From CBDCVO01 sp965223085 (GTDB taxonomy: Bacteria > Pseudomonadota > Gammaproteobacteria > Ga0077536), in contig OZ244981.1 in the NCBI GenBank assembly GCA_965223085.1, positions 4,030,001-4,094,000 of the forward strand: a stretch of DNA of 64,000 bases, read 5' to 3'. Shown one piece after another: positions 25,664 to 35,574 of the stretch. The notes under the pieces are model-generated. The model searched no databases, was not told the origin of the DNA, and was given only the letters and a program-made list of their open reading frames with translations. The position numbers and the translations under genes were made by a program. Positions within the stretch are counted from its first letter, which is position 1. Each line of letters begins with the position of its first letter.

Positions 25664-26755
25664 CTATTCGTAGTAATCAAAAACGCGAAAGCCTTCGCGC
25701 TTGCAGAGCTCGTCTTTTTGCGCGTCGCGTCGATCCTCAGCCACCATTTCCTTGACCATTTGCACGAAGCTCGTCTTCGGTTCCCAGCCTAATTGGGCTT
25801 TCGCTTTGCTCGGATCACCCAAGAGCGTTTCAACTTCGGTCGGGCGAAAATAGCGCGGATCGACTTCGACATAGACCTTACCCGTTTTCTCACATACGCC
25901 TTTCTCCTCGATGCCGGAGTTCTGCCAGGAAAGCTCCACGTTAATTTCACGAAATGCCGTCTGCGCAAACTCCCTTACGGAATACTGTTCTCCGCTCGCG
26001 ATCACGTAGTCGTCCGCATGTGGCTGCTGCAACATCAACCACATCGCTTCCACATAATCGCGGGCGTGGCCCCAATCACGCAACGAATCCAAATTGCCGA
26101 GAAATAGCCGTTCTTGCAAACCCAAACTAATGCGCGCGACGGCCCGCGTGATTTTTCGCGTCACGAATGTTTCACCACGAATGGGCGATTCGTGGTTAAA
26201 CAAAATACCATTGCAACAAAACATATCGTACGCTTCGCGATAGTTTACGCAAATCCAGTAACCGTAGACTTTCGCTGCGCCGTAAGGGCTACGGGGATAG
26301 AAAGGCGTCGTCTCACGCTGCGGGGTTTCGGCGACCTTGCCGTACATTTCGCTCGTCGATGCCTGATAAAACCGGGTTTTTTTTTCTAAACCCAAGATCC
26401 GTATTGCCTCCAGCAATCGCAACGGCCCCAAGGCGTCGGCATTAGCGGTATATTCCGGTGTTTCGAACGAAACTGCGACATGGCTTTGCGCCGCCAAGTT
26501 ATATATCTCATCCGGCTGCACTTGCTGCACAATGCGAATGAGATTCGTTGCATCAGTCAAATCACCGTAATGCAGAAAGTAATTGCGCGTGGTTTCGTGA
26601 GGATCTTGATAAAGATGATCGACACGGCCGGTATTAAAGCTCGACGAACGGCGTTTAATGCCGTGCACCTCATAGCCTTTTTTAATTAGGAACTCTGACA
26701 GATAAGCACCGTCTTGGCCCGTAACCCCAGTAATCAAAGCAACTTTTTTTCTCAT
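25664..26755 (-). CDS. gmd: GDP-mannose 4,6-dehydratase
   Basis: A 363-residue extended SDR that dehydrates GDP-D-mannose to GDP-4-keto-6-deoxy-D-mannose. It has the NAD(P) motif ITGVTGQDGAYLSEFL, the catalytic YGAAKVYGYW (YxxxK), and the characteristic GIKRRSSSFNTGRVDHLY and NHESPIRGETFVTRKI. Length is normal. It sits between the WecA-like gene and fcl, 15 bp after the former, in one transcription unit. Confidence 0.95.
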   Translation of the reverse strand: MRKKVALITGVTGQDGAYLSEFLIKKGYEVHGIKRRSSSFNTGRVDHLYQDPHETTRNYFLHYGDLTDATNLIRIVQQVQPDEIYNLAAQSHVAVSFETPEYTANADALGPLRLLEAIRILGLEKKTRFYQASTSEMYGKVAETPQRETTPFYPRSPYGAAKVYGYWICVNYREAYDMFCCNGILFNHESPIRGETFVTRKITRAVARISLGLQERLFLGNLDSLRDWGHARDYVEAMWLMLQQPHADDYVIASGEQYSVREFAQTAFREINVELSWQNSGIEEKGVCEKTGKVYVEVDPRYFRPTEVETLLGDPSKAKAQLGWEPKTSFVQMVKEMVAEDRRDAQKDELCKREGFRVFDYYE

Positions 26756-26770
26756 ATGCGTTAGTGCGTT

Positions 26771-28417
26771 TTAGACAACCAAAATGCCTCGATAGGCAAG
26801 TACACCGAGCGCGATCGCTGTCGCGAAGCTAAACGCATTCCAGCGATCCCGCATCTGAGCAATAACTAGTTCGCACCCGTAGAGTAGCACTATCGCGTAC
26901 ATGACCAATTGGCTGGTCTCCCTAGCCTCCACGTCGAGGTTACCGAAAAACACCAAGGCCAGCACGCCGAAGACGATGAGATAGTCCGTTGGCGTCGTAC
27001 CGAATTGTGACTTCGCAGTGAAGCGTATGCACAAAGCAACCAATAAGGCCAAGACGATAATAAAGCTCATGATCCAAGTGTCTGACACAGGCCCGCTAAC
27101 ACCAGGGTGATTAATAATCAGGTAGGCAACAAAAACCGCTGTGACATAGCTTGCTCCCCGCGTTATCGGGGATATCGCCCCCTGTTTATGCGTAAAAAAA
27201 TCCACCACCACAGCCGCGAAAATGACCCCGGAAATCACGCCGAAGTCGCGCGGCACAGCGTTTATCCAACACGCACCAACGACGACAAATAGCGGGATTA
27301 GCGTACTAATTGCTGCTCTCGGCGCCCGCACCGTCCACGGATTTCCCCTGAGCTTATCGACAAGGCGAGCCAACGGAGAATCTTCTTCTAGCGTTCGCGC
27401 TTTCCATTGCCGTTGCTCCGCCGTTACGAGTAGCGCAAACAATCCGCAGACGACACCAAAATACATCAACATCACGACAAGATCGGAATAATAGCGAAGA
27501 AACACCGCACTCGTGACGAGTATTGCCTGCAATGAATAAATGATCACTACGGTTTCATAGTGATCAAAGCCTCTATCGAGCAAGCGATGGTGAATATGGT
27601 TTCGTGTCGCGCGAAACCAATTCATGCCGCCACGGATACGCAAAAATAAAACGACGACAATGTCTGCCAACGGCAATCCAATCAGCAATAGCGATAACGC
27701 CGGACTTACTGCCGAGTGTCCCACTTGCGTGAGATAGACGACCAAAAACGCCAAGGTGAACCCGAGAAATTGACTGCCCGCATCTCCCATGAACACTTGC
27801 GCGGGATGGGTGTTGTAGCGCAGAAAACCGAGAATACCGCCCATGGTGGCGAACGCGATCGCTACACTGACATCATCGTCGACTAGATAGCTCAAAAAGG
27901 CGATCGCGATGAGTGACAACAACGTCTCTCCACCCGCCAAGCCATCGAGACCGTCGGAGTGATTAACCGCATTGATTGCACCAATCATGGCAAACATCGT
28001 GAACGGTTTTCCTATCCATGCTGGTAGGGCCTCGGGTTCCAAAAACGGGAAACGAGACACCCAAAGATTACCGTAGTAGACCACGAGACCTACGGTAAAG
28101 ATCTGCCCGGCAAATTTCGGCCAGTGACTAAGTTGCTTTGCATCATCCCAGACGCCATAGAGAAACATCGTTAGGCCGCCGATGACAAAGGACTGCATGA
28201 GCGGATCCAGTCGCGCGACAATTAAAATGGGAACCAGCGCACCAAGTACAATGCCCCACCCGCCAATTCTTGGGATCGGCGCTTTGTGGACTTTACGTGG
28301 ATCGGGCATATCGACCATGCCCATTTTCGGCGCCAGTCGCCACGCCAAAGGTATCACCAGCATGCTAATAGCAACGGCGACCGCGAGTATAAAAAATGGA
28401 TTAATCACATCTAACAA
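26771..28417 (-). CDS. WecA/MraY-like polyprenyl-phosphate sugar-1-phosphate transferase, long form
   Basis: A multi-pass membrane enzyme of the GT4/MraY family that loads the first sugar phosphate onto undecaprenyl phosphate. Signature blocks are DPRKVHKAPIPRIGG (~40), FLYGVWDDAKQL (~85), INAVNHSDGLDGLAGGETL (~148), VFMGDAGSQFLGF (~208) and NHIHHRLLDRG. At 548 residues it is ~200 longer than WecA; the extra C-terminal part (~345-548) adds about seven membrane segments of unknown role. In XrtA loci the initiating enzyme is more often a bacterial sugar transferase of another fold, so this choice is noteworthy. It probably initiates the repeat unit. Confidence 0.85.
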   Translation of the reverse strand: MLDVINPFFILAVAVAISMLVIPLAWRLAPKMGMVDMPDPRKVHKAPIPRIGGWGIVLGALVPILIVARLDPLMQSFVIGGLTMFLYGVWDDAKQLSHWPKFAGQIFTVGLVVYYGNLWVSRFPFLEPEALPAWIGKPFTMFAMIGAINAVNHSDGLDGLAGGETLLSLIAIAFLSYLVDDDVSVAIAFATMGGILGFLRYNTHPAQVFMGDAGSQFLGFTLAFLVVYLTQVGHSAVSPALSLLLIGLPLADIVVVLFLRIRGGMNWFRATRNHIHHRLLDRGFDHYETVVIIYSLQAILVTSAVFLRYYSDLVVMLMYFGVVCGLFALLVTAEQRQWKARTLEEDSPLARLVDKLRGNPWTVRAPRAAISTLIPLFVVVGACWINAVPRDFGVISGVIFAAVVVDFFTHKQGAISPITRGASYVTAVFVAYLIINHPGVSGPVSDTWIMSFIIVLALLVALCIRFTAKSQFGTTPTDYLIVFGVLALVFFGNLDVEARETSQLVMYAIVLLYGCELVIAQMRDRWNAFSFATAIALGVLAYRGILVV

Positions 28418-28455
28418 CGCTTCCGTGCGAATTTAGTTAAGGAATTAGTTAGCAG

Positions 28456-30066
28456 CTATTGCGGCACGTACTCAGTAAGTCGATCATCTAGGGCAAGCGC
28501 AAAGTCTCGGATCCGTTGGTCCGCATCGGACCATTGTTCAGTTGGCCCCACCGGCGTAGTCAGGCGCACCAACGCGCCGTCGGAGCGATTGCGCGTTAGC
28601 GAATCCCAGAACAAATACCACTTAACGAGGTATTCGTTAATAATAAATCTGCCGCGTTGCTGAAACCAGTAATACACTAATTGTTTATGCTCGCCCATTA
28701 CAATCTCAACTCGATTCGCGCGATGCCCGGCAAGCTTAACTTGCTCAAGGTTCTGAATTTTCCAACCACCGCCGGGTATGCACGAACGCGGCGAATGCGC
28801 TGACTCGCCACTCCGCTGGGACGCATAGTAAGCCACGTAGTAATTCACGATGCCAGGTAATGCGTCACGCTGATAATTCGCCATGACGTAATCTGTGAGC
28901 TTGAGCGCATCCAGATAAACTTGTTCGATTGTGTCTCGTATGCCGTTCCACTCTCCAACTTGCATCGGAAAGTCGAAAAAATCGGCGCGATTAGGAATGA
29001 TCTCTTCTCGATCAGTTACTGATATCGATAGAAGTGCGCCAACTGCCAAAACGCCAACCGATGCCCAAAACGATACCGGTACATCACGCACTCGCCTATT
29101 CTCCGTGGCACGTAATTTTGTCGGTATCGCTATGTAAAATGCTTCCGAGAACGTTGTTGGGGGACGCTGTAGCCGAGCCAAAATCCAGATCTCAGCGAAC
29201 AGTATAGCCAAGCAAGCCATGAAGATTGCCCAACCCTCAAATTGATGGAGAAAACCCTCCGCTTGGCTTTCTCCAAAATATTCTACCAATACGCCTATCA
29301 TTCCGATGCGGAAACTATTCATTATGATTGTAATCGGAACAGCTGACAGAAATAGCAACACTCTCTGCCATAAAGGAGCTCTAAAAAAGTATGCGCACAG
29401 AAAGCTGAAACTCGCTAGTGGAAATAAGTATCTTAAACCGTTACAAGCCTCTACCACTTGCAGTTTGTAACTGCCAAGATCAATAACGTTTCCCTCTAAG
29501 TACACGGATATCCCTGCCAATCGAATCACCAAGACACCGAGTTCGGATGAGATGAATTGTAGTTTTTGCGAGAGACCTTGATATAAAAACAATGGCAGCG
29601 GGATCATAAATAGCAAAAAAGCTATAGGAACCCACAGCTCTTTCATTACTTTCTTGCCACCATAACTTAGTCCAGTACCGAATAAGGAGACTATCATTCC
29701 GTACTGAATTAGAGTCGGAATGGTGCTCAGCTCACCAAATACCAACAGCAAAATACCGAACAACAACAACACAAATCCAAACCAGCTACCATCAAGCTCC
29801 AACAGAGCAACACGGTTCTTCTTTTGCCAAATCATAAACGCAGAAATAAGCGGGACTAAATAACCGTAGCTGTATTCCTCCCAGGTTGCCCAACGATAAA
29901 ATAAACCTTCGATTCCTCGCTTGTGGGCTATCACCAAAAATATACCTGCGAGAATAACAGCCCCCCATAGTAATGGTCCGAGTGCCCACGACGTAGTTCC
30001 TGCCACATGGTCACTAGAAGAGGGATCTCCTTTTCTCCGCTGAACCTTGTCCGCTATATCTGTCAT
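28456..30066 (-). CDS. xrtA: exosortase A fused to EpsI domain
   Basis: A 536-residue inner-membrane protein. The N-terminal ~310 residues form the multi-pass exosortase domain with the catalytic triad C208 (VVEACNGLRYLFPL), R253 (MNSFRIGMIGV) and H274 (FLHQFEGWA). A further membrane helix at ~330 leads to a periplasmic EpsI domain (~355-536) with VGEWNG and HSPRSCIPGGGW. Exosortase A cleaves the C-terminal PEP-CTERM sorting signal of exported proteins. Gene context (PrsT, TIGR03016-type protein, EPS export genes) supports the XrtA type. No substrate with a PEP-CTERM tail was found in this window. Confidence 0.92.
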   Translation of the reverse strand: MTDIADKVQRRKGDPSSSDHVAGTTSWALGPLLWGAVILAGIFLVIAHKRGIEGLFYRWATWEEYSYGYLVPLISAFMIWQKKNRVALLELDGSWFGFVLLLFGILLLVFGELSTIPTLIQYGMIVSLFGTGLSYGGKKVMKELWVPIAFLLFMIPLPLFLYQGLSQKLQFISSELGVLVIRLAGISVYLEGNVIDLGSYKLQVVEACNGLRYLFPLASFSFLCAYFFRAPLWQRVLLFLSAVPITIIMNSFRIGMIGVLVEYFGESQAEGFLHQFEGWAIFMACLAILFAEIWILARLQRPPTTFSEAFYIAIPTKLRATENRRVRDVPVSFWASVGVLAVGALLSISVTDREEIIPNRADFFDFPMQVGEWNGIRDTIEQVYLDALKLTDYVMANYQRDALPGIVNYYVAYYASQRSGESAHSPRSCIPGGGWKIQNLEQVKLAGHRANRVEIVMGEHKQLVYYWFQQRGRFIINEYLVKWYLFWDSLTRNRSDGALVRLTTPVGPTEQWSDADQRIRDFALALDDRLTEYVPQ

Positions 30067-30256
30067 TGTTGTACGCCAACAACTAATAATGTTGATTTGG
30101 GGTATGCCATCGTCCTCATAGTCACAAAGAACCTATTGAAATTTCCCACAACAAATAGTTGTAGCCACCTTTCGTGATCATTATCCAACTCGCTTGCACA
30201 CGAAGTATGCTAATACGACAACCGGGCTACCGATAAACATGGGGTAATGGGGAATC

Positions 30257-31180
30257 TCACGTATCGGACCTGGTTTTGTCGGTTTTGCCTGCACTTCGAT
30301 ACCAGGCGGGCGGCAACTTTATCGTTGGATTTTCCGAATTATCACAATCAAGCTCGTGTGGAAATTGATCCCTATAAGTCAGTTCGTCGGGAAGATAGTC
30401 GTTTCTTAGAAAAGTCAACTCCATCAACCTCGGTATCTCAATCCCTTTCATCCTCAACGATCCACTACGGTTATTAGGATGGGCATGCACACACGCATGA
30501 CTTTGTAGTATTTTCTCGAACACTCTCGAAACTACCTTGTAGAACGGTCTATTCCAAAGCTGATCCATTTGATGAAATTCGGCGACAATTATTCGGAAGC
30601 GACTTAGCAGACGATTTGACATCGACATAAATACTTCGTATTCAAAACCTTCAATATCGATTTGTAAAATTAAGTCCGATTGTTCAGCAACACCTGCACT
30701 ATCGACCCATTCCTCTATGGTCATATAGTTGTTATCGGAATAAGCGCCTAAGTACTTTTTTGTAAACACGAATGCTGAATGTTGGGCCGCCGGACTATCA
30801 ACAGATCGATCCGCTAGATACACTTTCATCCCCATTTCGGCGCATTTAGTTTCGAACACAGACACCGAATCAATGCCCGGGGAAAAACATGCTTCGACGC
30901 CCTCGAATTTGTTCGGGACCAAATAGCCACCATCGGCATTTGGACCTAACCGAACTAAGTCTACTTTAACCGGGTGGATTCTTCTAAGCAGCCCCTCGAT
31001 TTCCGCCTTTCCCGTTTGCCATGTTGGAAATAATCCGGTAAATGCCAATATTCTTGTCAGAATGCCTTGCGCGTTTCTTAGATAGTATTTTGATCTTCTA
31101 CCCATGTTTTGCTTACAAAAATCGAGCACCCGCGCCCGCAACGGCGGGCATTTTACATCGTACTCGTACAGCTCTTTCAT
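30257..31180 (-). CDS. FkbM-like methyltransferase
   Basis: A 307-residue protein whose central part reads LVRLGPNADGGYLVPNKFEG, CFSPGIDSVSVFE, and LILQIDIEGFEYEVFMSMSN, the acidic metal/SAM-associated block of the FkbM methyltransferase superfamily. Such enzymes O-methylate sugars. The N-terminal ~90 residues are not recognised. Located between exosortase A and a GT4 glycosyltransferase, it probably decorates the exopolysaccharide. Upstream of the exosortase there are ~190 bp without a gene. Confidence 0.65.
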   Translation of the reverse strand: MKELYEYDVKCPPLRARVLDFCKQNMGRRSKYYLRNAQGILTRILAFTGLFPTWQTGKAEIEGLLRRIHPVKVDLVRLGPNADGGYLVPNKFEGVEACFSPGIDSVSVFETKCAEMGMKVYLADRSVDSPAAQHSAFVFTKKYLGAYSDNNYMTIEEWVDSAGVAEQSDLILQIDIEGFEYEVFMSMSNRLLSRFRIIVAEFHQMDQLWNRPFYKVVSRVFEKILQSHACVHAHPNNRSGSLRMKGIEIPRLMELTFLRNDYLPDELTYRDQFPHELDCDNSENPTIKLPPAWYRSAGKTDKTRSDT

Positions 31181-31235
31181 TACGAAATCATCCTACACGG
31201 TGCAAACACTACCGTCATTCATGTGATCTGCAATA

Positions 31236-32306
31236 CTAAAACGTCGCACTATCTACAAACCGCTGAGCCATAACCTCCGTAGAATACTTCCTGCGACAAT
31301 TGGCAACTAGTTCACCCCGCTTTCCGTTCCACTGGGACACGTTACCGGCAAACTCGATCAATCTTTCAGCTAGTTCATCCTCCGAATCAGAAGTGAAGAA
31401 GAGCGAATTCCCCCCCGGAACTGCGGCTTCAATTTCTGGCGCGTGAGGCTCATCTTTCGCAATTATCATTGGGACCCCGAACGCGAAACTTTGTGTTATG
31501 GACAAACCCACATAGCCCGGAGAAACACTCGCGATAGCCTTTTCGTAATACTTTCTAAGCACAGCTGCATCAGATACATGGCCTACGAGTTCAACGCTAT
31601 CATTTAAATCGTGTTCTCTAATGATTACCTCGAGCGCCGTCCTTTCGGGGCCATCACCAACAAAAACGAGCTTGCAGTCAGTTGACAATTTTAATTTTGC
31701 CGATGCAAACGCCCTCAGAAGCAAGACAGGCTTTTTCTTCGCCACGAGCCGTCCGACATAGATAAAATTTGTTGGAAGTTCCGCAACAGCTACTTCTCGC
31801 ATTTCGGTTGCCGGATAAAGCGCATTTGGTGCGGCAATTATCGTTTTTCGAGGCATCCGTTCCGCCAGCTCTCGCTTCTGGGTTTCCGTATATACCAGCA
31901 ACCTCGACGCACATTTCCTCATCAGGTTACGCAAATGATCGGTACTGCTACCTCTGCCGGAACGCGGCCATGCATGGCCCCATAGTACTGTATTTTTGCG
32001 CAGTAGCCGTCGAATTATTAGTACCCACCAAGTAGTGATAATACGAGGGTTTAATTCCAAGACCGTCACATCTGCCTTCAATGCGGTAGTATTTGCGCCG
32101 ATTTGTATTAATGTTTTTCTGCGAAAAAGGAAAACGTTACGAATGATTGTCATATGCTCGGGGAAATTGACACCCGTTATAGTCGAAGCCTCAAAATATT
32201 CTTCTCCGCAATATAAGTGAAAACTGTCACCTAAAATTTTAATGACTTCTTCCAAAAAGCTTTTTCGATAATCCCCTACCGCTGTTTGAATTAGTACTAC
32301 TTTCAT
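31236..32306 (-). CDS. GT4-family glycosyltransferase
   Basis: A 356-residue GT-B enzyme. The C-terminal nucleotide-sugar domain shows FIYVGRLVAKKKPVLLLRAF, LVFVGDGPERTAL, VELVGHVSD and the donor-binding acidic motif around SFAFGVPMIIAKDEPHAPEI. The N-terminal acceptor domain begins MKVVLIQTAVGDYRKSFLEE. It should add one sugar of the repeat unit on the cytosolic side. Neighbours are the FkbM-like gene downstream (55 bp) and an IS3 remnant upstream. Donor and linkage cannot be told. Confidence 0.85.
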   Translation of the reverse strand: MKVVLIQTAVGDYRKSFLEEVIKILGDSFHLYCGEEYFEASTITGVNFPEHMTIIRNVFLFRRKTLIQIGANTTALKADVTVLELNPRIITTWWVLIIRRLLRKNTVLWGHAWPRSGRGSSTDHLRNLMRKCASRLLVYTETQKRELAERMPRKTIIAAPNALYPATEMREVAVAELPTNFIYVGRLVAKKKPVLLLRAFASAKLKLSTDCKLVFVGDGPERTALEVIIREHDLNDSVELVGHVSDAAVLRKYYEKAIASVSPGYVGLSITQSFAFGVPMIIAKDEPHAPEIEAAVPGGNSLFFTSDSEDELAERLIEFAGNVSQWNGKRGELVANCRRKYSTEVMAQRFVDSATF

Positions 32307-32502
32307 CTCACTTTACATTGTAAAAAAATAACCAGACCAAAGCTTTGGTCGCCTCGAAACATCGTTCGAATATGACATAACAGTTTCATATTTTTGTTTA
32401 CCGTCGAACTCAACAACTCTTAACAGAGGGCTAAGGTCAAAGATTTGGGGGCATCTAGTCGTACAAAGCGGCCGTGATCACGATTGCATAGCATCGTATT
32501 GG

Positions 32503-33548
32503 TGTAATCCCCCCATTAATAACCGAAACTGGAAGTAGACATTAAGCGGCTAACGCCAGCTTTTGGTTTGGGGTGATGCCACCGATGGCCATATTACGTC
32601 GCTCATTATTGTAAGGCCACAACCATTCGGTCACCGTACGTTGCGCATGTTCGATTGATTCGAATAGATGTTCGTCACGAATGATTGTAGGCCTACCATG
32701 CCATTCGATGATCTGGTCGAGTGCCCGCGTGATTCGCGGTGCCGGCAAGCCAAAATCAACTTCAATACCTAAGCCTTCGCGGTTGTAATCATCCAGCACA
32801 TTGAAGGTGCGAAACGGTAGGCCATTAGCCAACGCATCATGCATGAAGTCTATCGACCATACCGCGTTGACCTGACGAGATACGTCGAGCGGAGCAAGTC
32901 GACCGCGTTTCAGTCGACGCCTAGGTTTGATACACAGATTCAGCTCTAGGTTGCGATAGATGCGATAAACCTGCTTGTGATTGTAGGGCATGCCTTTGAC
33001 GTTTCGCAGATACAAAAAACACAAACCAAAACCCCAGCGTCGATTGGTCGTTGCCAGACGTAACAATCAGTCGGTTATCAATGCGTTATCATCACTGGGT
33101 TTGGCCTGGTAGCGATAACATGTCTCAGAAATACCAAACGCTTCGCACGCCATCCTGACCGATACACCCTTTTCGCTCACCGCTTTTTGCGCCATCTCTT
33201 TACGCCGAGATAGCCTTACCACTTTTTTCAAGTGCCTCGGCTACAATCTCAGCCTTTGGCTCCTCTTCGGCATACATCTTTTTGAGACGCGCGTTCTCCT
33301 CTTCGAGCTCTTTCATCCGCTTCATGCTTGAAGTGTCCATGCCCACCGTACTTCGCTCGCCATTTATAAAACAACGCGCTGCTCATCCCGTGCTGCCGAT
33401 ACAGCTCTGGGACCAGAACACCGGCTCCAGCTTCCCGAAGCACCTGGAATATCCGACTTTCGGTAAAGCGTGACTTCTTCATTTTGCAGAATGTCCTCTT
33501 ACTAGAAAATTCTACTTCCAACCTCGACTAATTTCTGGGGGAATTACA
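32503..33548 (-). mobile_element. decayed IS3-family element
   Basis: Terminal inverted repeats TGTAAT(C/T)CCCCCA, extending to a shared TGGAAGTAGA, mark 32503 and 33548. The element lies between a glycosyltransferase and a sulfotransferase gene. It is ~1.05 kb, shorter than usual because orfB has an internal deletion. No target duplication was recognised. Confidence 0.8.
32542..33521 (-). pseudogene. IS3-family transposase orfA/orfB, frameshifted and deleted
   Basis: OrfA starts MKKSRFTESRIFQVLREAG with the helix-turn-helix YRQHGMSSALFYKWRAKYGG, then loses frame; MKELEEENARLKKMYAEEEP appears in another frame. OrfB keeps NHKQVYRIYRNLELNLCI and VWSIDFMHDALANG (first catalytic Asp). It lacks ~40-50 residues around the second Asp, joining RPTIIRDEH directly to LFESIEHAQ before WPYNNERRNMAIGGITPNQK. 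It is inactive. Confidence 0.85.
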
Positions 33549-33599
33549 CTAGTCTGGTGTTCGTCGTGCCGCTTTCTGATCCCCACGACACCTTCCTTT

Positions 33600-34226
33600 T
33601 CATTCAAATTCGTAACCAAATAGCTCGATATCCTCCTCGAAATGTTTCCGAATCAATTCACGAGTGTTCAAATTATAATACTCCTGGTACGGCCTATGGC
33701 TTGTACGGTTCATATGAGGCAAAGATGCAGTAACTTTTATAAGATCGCAGATTTTCGCGAAATCGTCAGTGATATTTTCAAACTTCCCAACGAAATCTAC
33801 TAACATTTTCCCGGATTCGTCGACTACAAAGGCTTTTTGCAATCTAGGTTCTTGTGTTATGCGCCACGCAATGTATTCATCAAAATCCTCAAATCGAAGC
33901 GCTAGACGATACTGGCGATGCAATGGCTGGGAACGCATAAAGTGAAACAAGGATACCTGCCAATCCCATGGGTTCCGGACGAATGTAAATTTGAAATAGT
34001 TTCGAAATAATTCTTCGTCCAAATGTTTTTTTATTTCAGCTGCCGTCGAATGAACGTGCAACTTCCTAAATCTACTTAGATAACTTAGGTGAAATAATCG
34101 ATCGGCCGCCCGGCCAATTACCCCTCCTGGATAATAAGTAAATGGCGCAAGTGCCTTTCTAACACTTTGCCCCGCGACCTTATAAATATGAACAAAAATA
34201 AATTGATGTGTATGGGAAAGCAGCAT
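33600..34226 (-). CDS. sulfotransferase (family 2, carbohydrate type)
   Basis: A 208-residue cytosolic enzyme starting MLLSHTHQFIFVHIYKVAGQ. HIYKVAGQSVRKAL corresponds to the 5'-phosphosulfate-binding loop of PAPS sulfotransferases and FTFVRNPWDWQVSLFHF to the 3'-phosphate-binding motif. A C-terminal YYNLNTRELIRKHFEEDIELF block is also usual in the family. It would transfer sulfate from PAPS to a sugar hydroxyl. Lying between two glycosyltransferases in a fucose-making locus, it suggests a sulfated exopolysaccharide, though the acceptor is inferred. Confidence 0.8.
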   Translation of the reverse strand: MLLSHTHQFIFVHIYKVAGQSVRKALAPFTYYPGGVIGRAADRLFHLSYLSRFRKLHVHSTAAEIKKHLDEELFRNYFKFTFVRNPWDWQVSLFHFMRSQPLHRQYRLALRFEDFDEYIAWRITQEPRLQKAFVVDESGKMLVDFVGKFENITDDFAKICDLIKVTASLPHMNRTSHRPYQEYYNLNTRELIRKHFEEDIELFGYEFE

Positions 34227-34339
34227 GTCGGGGCGGGAAATCAGCTCTTAAGGCGCTTATTTACGCCACATTCCCTCGAGAGGGTGATTATTCGCCTTAT
34301 TTGACATGAATCACGGGACGTTCAGCAACAAACCTTTCT

Positions 34340-35560
34340 TTAACCTATTGTAGATAGCAGATGGTCCTCAAAATCGGCAAGGATTACCTCCTTATTCCAA
34401 TCGCGTAGGGCGGTCTCTCGTGCGGTTCTACCAAGCTTGGCACGGAACACTGGATCTTTATGAAGCGATTGGATCGCATTCGCTAAAGCTCCCGCATCTT
34501 GTGGAGGCACCAATATGCCGCCGCCTCCTACTGCGTCCCCCAGTTCTGAACCCGGCATAGCGGTCACAACGACCGGTCGACCAGACGACAAAATCCCACC
34601 AAGTTTCGATGGCAATACTAATTGATCCGCCTCAAGGCGTTGCGGCAACACATGGATGTCCGGACACGCCAACAGATTTGGTAGCATCTTTTCTGGTTGA
34701 AGCGGAAGCCAGTGCATATTGACCAAGTCTTTTGCTCTTTTACGCAATTCGTTTTCTGCCGCGCCTGCACCACAAATAACAAATTGTATGCGTTTCTCTC
34801 CTTCGAGGTATCTTGCACAATCTATTACGATGTCTAAACCTTGTTTAAACCCTAAATTTCCAGAATACAGGACGACCGTATCCTCCACCGACAAATCTAA
34901 CTCTTTTCTAAAGTGAGCACCGTCTACCCGTGGATGAATTCGGTCAACATCCGCCCAATTCTTAAACAAATACGCTGAGGATTTAAGGTTAGCGCGTTCC
35001 TCAATTTTTAAGCGCATAGATTTTGAGATTGTCAATAATAAATCGAATTTTTCCAGTACCACTCTTTCCAAAAAAGTAATGCCTTTCGACAACCTCCCCT
35101 CCTTAATCAAACCAAGCCCTAATGCAGCGTCAATTTCTAAGTCTTGCACATGCATGCACGACCGTGCTTTCGTCAACGAGCAAAAAAGCAACGCAGCCGG
35201 CGCGCACAATATCGGGGGCTGCACCACAATGACCACGTCGGGTTTGCAATTCATTAGAAACAACAATGACAATAAGCTACTAAACGCGAAGGACGTCAAG
35301 TGTAGGATTCTCGTTACGGCGGTAACCCTCTTTGGAACCCAGATGGGAGACCGGTGGACCTTGACGTTACTATGCACCTCGCGAGAATATCGCCAAGATG
35401 GGAATCCTGTACGTAATTTCCACTCAGGATAGTATGGATAGGCGCACAACACAGTTACTTCATGACCGCGTTCGGCAAGCCAACATGACATCTCCCAGTT
35501 GAATTTACCAATCCCAGTAAATTCTGGATGGTAGTTCGGGCTATACAACAACAATCTCAT
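34340..35560 (-). CDS. WcaI-like GT4 glycosyltransferase
   Basis: A 406-residue GT-B enzyme starting MRLLLYSPNYHPEFTGIGKF, then WLAERGHEVTVLCAYPYYPEW, closely resembling WcaI of colanic acid synthesis, a putative fucosyltransferase. The donor domain has VVLYSGNLGFKQGLDIVIDC and the SKLGGILSSGRPVVVTAMPG block. ATG 35560 is preferred because it gives the family start; an upstream extension would run into the IS5 element, whose end lies 5 bp before the ATG. With gmd/fcl in the same locus a GDP-fucose donor is plausible. The IS has cut it from its former promoter side. Confidence 0.82.
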   Translation of the reverse strand: MRLLLYSPNYHPEFTGIGKFNWEMSCWLAERGHEVTVLCAYPYYPEWKLRTGFPSWRYSREVHSNVKVHRSPIWVPKRVTAVTRILHLTSFAFSSLLSLLFLMNCKPDVVIVVQPPILCAPAALLFCSLTKARSCMHVQDLEIDAALGLGLIKEGRLSKGITFLERVVLEKFDLLLTISKSMRLKIEERANLKSSAYLFKNWADVDRIHPRVDGAHFRKELDLSVEDTVVLYSGNLGFKQGLDIVIDCARYLEGEKRIQFVICGAGAAENELRKRAKDLVNMHWLPLQPEKMLPNLLACPDIHVLPQRLEADQLVLPSKLGGILSSGRPVVVTAMPGSELGDAVGGGGILVPPQDAGALANAIQSLHKDPVFRAKLGRTARETALRDWNKEVILADFEDHLLSTIG

Positions 35561-35574
35561 TGTTAGAAGCGGTC

